Of a stretch of DNA of 64,000 bases, positions 63,569 to 64,000 are shown piece after piece (within the stretch, counting starts at the first letter, position 1; each line of letters begins with the position of its first letter). The stretch covers positions 25,793,989-25,857,988 of the forward strand of contig JAQNBH010000003.1 in the NCBI GenBank assembly GCA_028752905.1, read 5' to 3'. The notes under the pieces are model-generated. The model ran no database searches. It was given only the letters and a program-made list of their open reading frames with translations, and was not told where the DNA came from. The DNA is from Cladorhizidae sp. MBARI D1340-BT2. Lineage: Eukaryota > Porifera > Demospongiae > Poecilosclerida > Cladorhizidae. A program made the translations under genes and the position numbers.

Positions 63569-64000
63569 ATCATTCGAATCATATCAAGTCCATTACAGTG
63601 AAGTGTGCAGAATATTATGGATGTTTGATATCAACAGAGAGCACAGGGAGAGACCTATCTTAATAGCTATATATCAAGTTTATACAGTGAAGTGTGGAGA
63701 ATCTATGAAGCTAACCTGTTTAGCATCAAGATAGAGAACACATAGAGAAACCTATCTTGTGATTCTATGTATGCAGAATATACGGATGTTTGGTATCAAG
63801 AGAGAGAACAGAGAGAGGCCTACCTTTAGAGCTATATATCAAGTCTATTCAGTGAAGTGTGGAGAATCTATGAAGCTAACATGTTTAGCTCAAGATAGAG
63901 AACACTGAGAGATACCTATCTTGCAAGTCCACTACAGTGAAGTGTGCAGAATATATGGATGTTTGGTATCAAGAGAGAGCACTTAGAGAGTCCTATCTTA
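63569..64000. repeat. Unit 71, partial at the right edge
   Basis: 432 bases, cut inside module A3 by the window end. The head is gcagaat/caagttt, as in unit 64. Its tail type lies outside the window; the heptamer period predicts tail g. Confidence 0.95.

Larger units (their letters stand above)
1..64000. repeat. Satellite array, 909-bp unit, 70 full copies plus one partial
   Basis: The whole window is a head-to-tail array. The marker atcattcgaatcat recurs at 1, 910, 1819, 2728 and so on to 63569. Spacing is 909 bp in most units, with exceptions of 898, 905, 908, 910 and 913 bp that are each explained by one small indel. Units differ from each other by only a few bases, mostly in rel. 695-850. 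There is no spacer, inversion or inserted element, and no array edge, so the true array is longer than 64 kb. Both strands are closed by stop codons in all frames apart from a few short accidental openings. Known context: long homogeneous arrays like this mark eukaryotic heterochromatin, often centromeric or subtelomeric. The family and the species are not recognised. Orientation is shown as unstranded because no transcript is known. Confidence 0.99.
52661..64000. repeat. Higher-order repeat, seven units, period 6363 bp
   Basis: Units 59-65 (tails e, g, g, g, h, g, g) repeat as units 66-71 and run off the window. The distance is exactly 6363 bp (7 x 909) for every pair checked, including the distinctive h units 63 and 70. 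The tails of units 58 and 65 differ (f2 versus g), which puts the left edge of the identity near 52661. Confidence 0.93.

Noticed and set aside
1..64000. CRISPR array
   Set aside because: CRISPR repeats are short and separated by unique spacers. Here the full 909 bp repeats and there are no unique spacers; the 85-90 bp internal modules are diverged tandem copies.
1..64000. Assembly collapse or artificial duplication as the cause of the repeat pattern
   Set aside because: Units differ by many linked variants and indels in an ordered way, with several different higher-order periods, which a simple copy error would not produce. Local duplication errors cannot be excluded without reads.

Overview
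The window is one uninterrupted tandem array of a satellite DNA. The repeat unit is 909 bp, every unit lies in the same orientation, and there are 70 complete units plus a 432-base partial unit at the right edge. I found no protein gene, RNA gene, mobile element, CRISPR array or unique flanking DNA. A 64 kb head-to-tail array of long, A+T-rich (about 60-65% by eye), non-coding units is typical of eukaryotic centromeric, pericentromeric, subtelomeric or knob heterochromatin. I do not recognise the family and cannot name the species. A bacterial or archaeal origin is very unlikely.

Internal structure, using unit 1 (bases 1-909) as the ruler; 'rel.' means position in that numbering. Rel. 15-520 is built from six diverged copies of an ancestral module of about 85-90 bp, alternating as type A and type B: A1, B1, a truncated A2, B2, A3, B3. 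Five of the six keep the 12-base core cagtgaagtgtg. Rel. 521-880 is a segment of about 360 bp unrelated to the modules. Rel. 881-909 plus the first 14 bases of the next unit is the stump of another B module, so the junction between units is made of module sequence.

Variation is very uneven. Rel. 200-690 is almost invariant over 70 units. Rel. 695-850 falls into eight recurrent 'tail' haplotypes: a (ctatcc with ataaaaaattt or ataaaaaaattc), b (ctctcc with ataaataattt), c (attatggcacg with gatgggct), d (ctatcc with ataaataattt), e (ataaaagattt with ggttaaag), f (gacggataatt; f1 with attatggtacg and f2 with ttttggcacg), g (cacgtgc with gctcttcgg) and h (aaagatagat with cttgacgg).

Layout: units 1-15 (1-13637) carry mainly tails a, b and c. 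Units 16-31 (13638-28173) are mostly tail d and contain a three-unit higher-order repeat (period 2723) at 20914-28173. Units 32-45 (28174-40877) are mostly tails e and f, with another three-unit repeat (period 2727) from 31788. Units 45-58 mix e, f and g with a five-unit echo (4534 bp). Units 59-71 (52661-64000) form a seven-unit higher-order repeat (period 6363) that runs off the window. These nested periods point to repeated recent amplification by unequal exchange or a similar process. Nothing here encodes a multi-gene system; the interest lies in how the satellite is built and homogenised.
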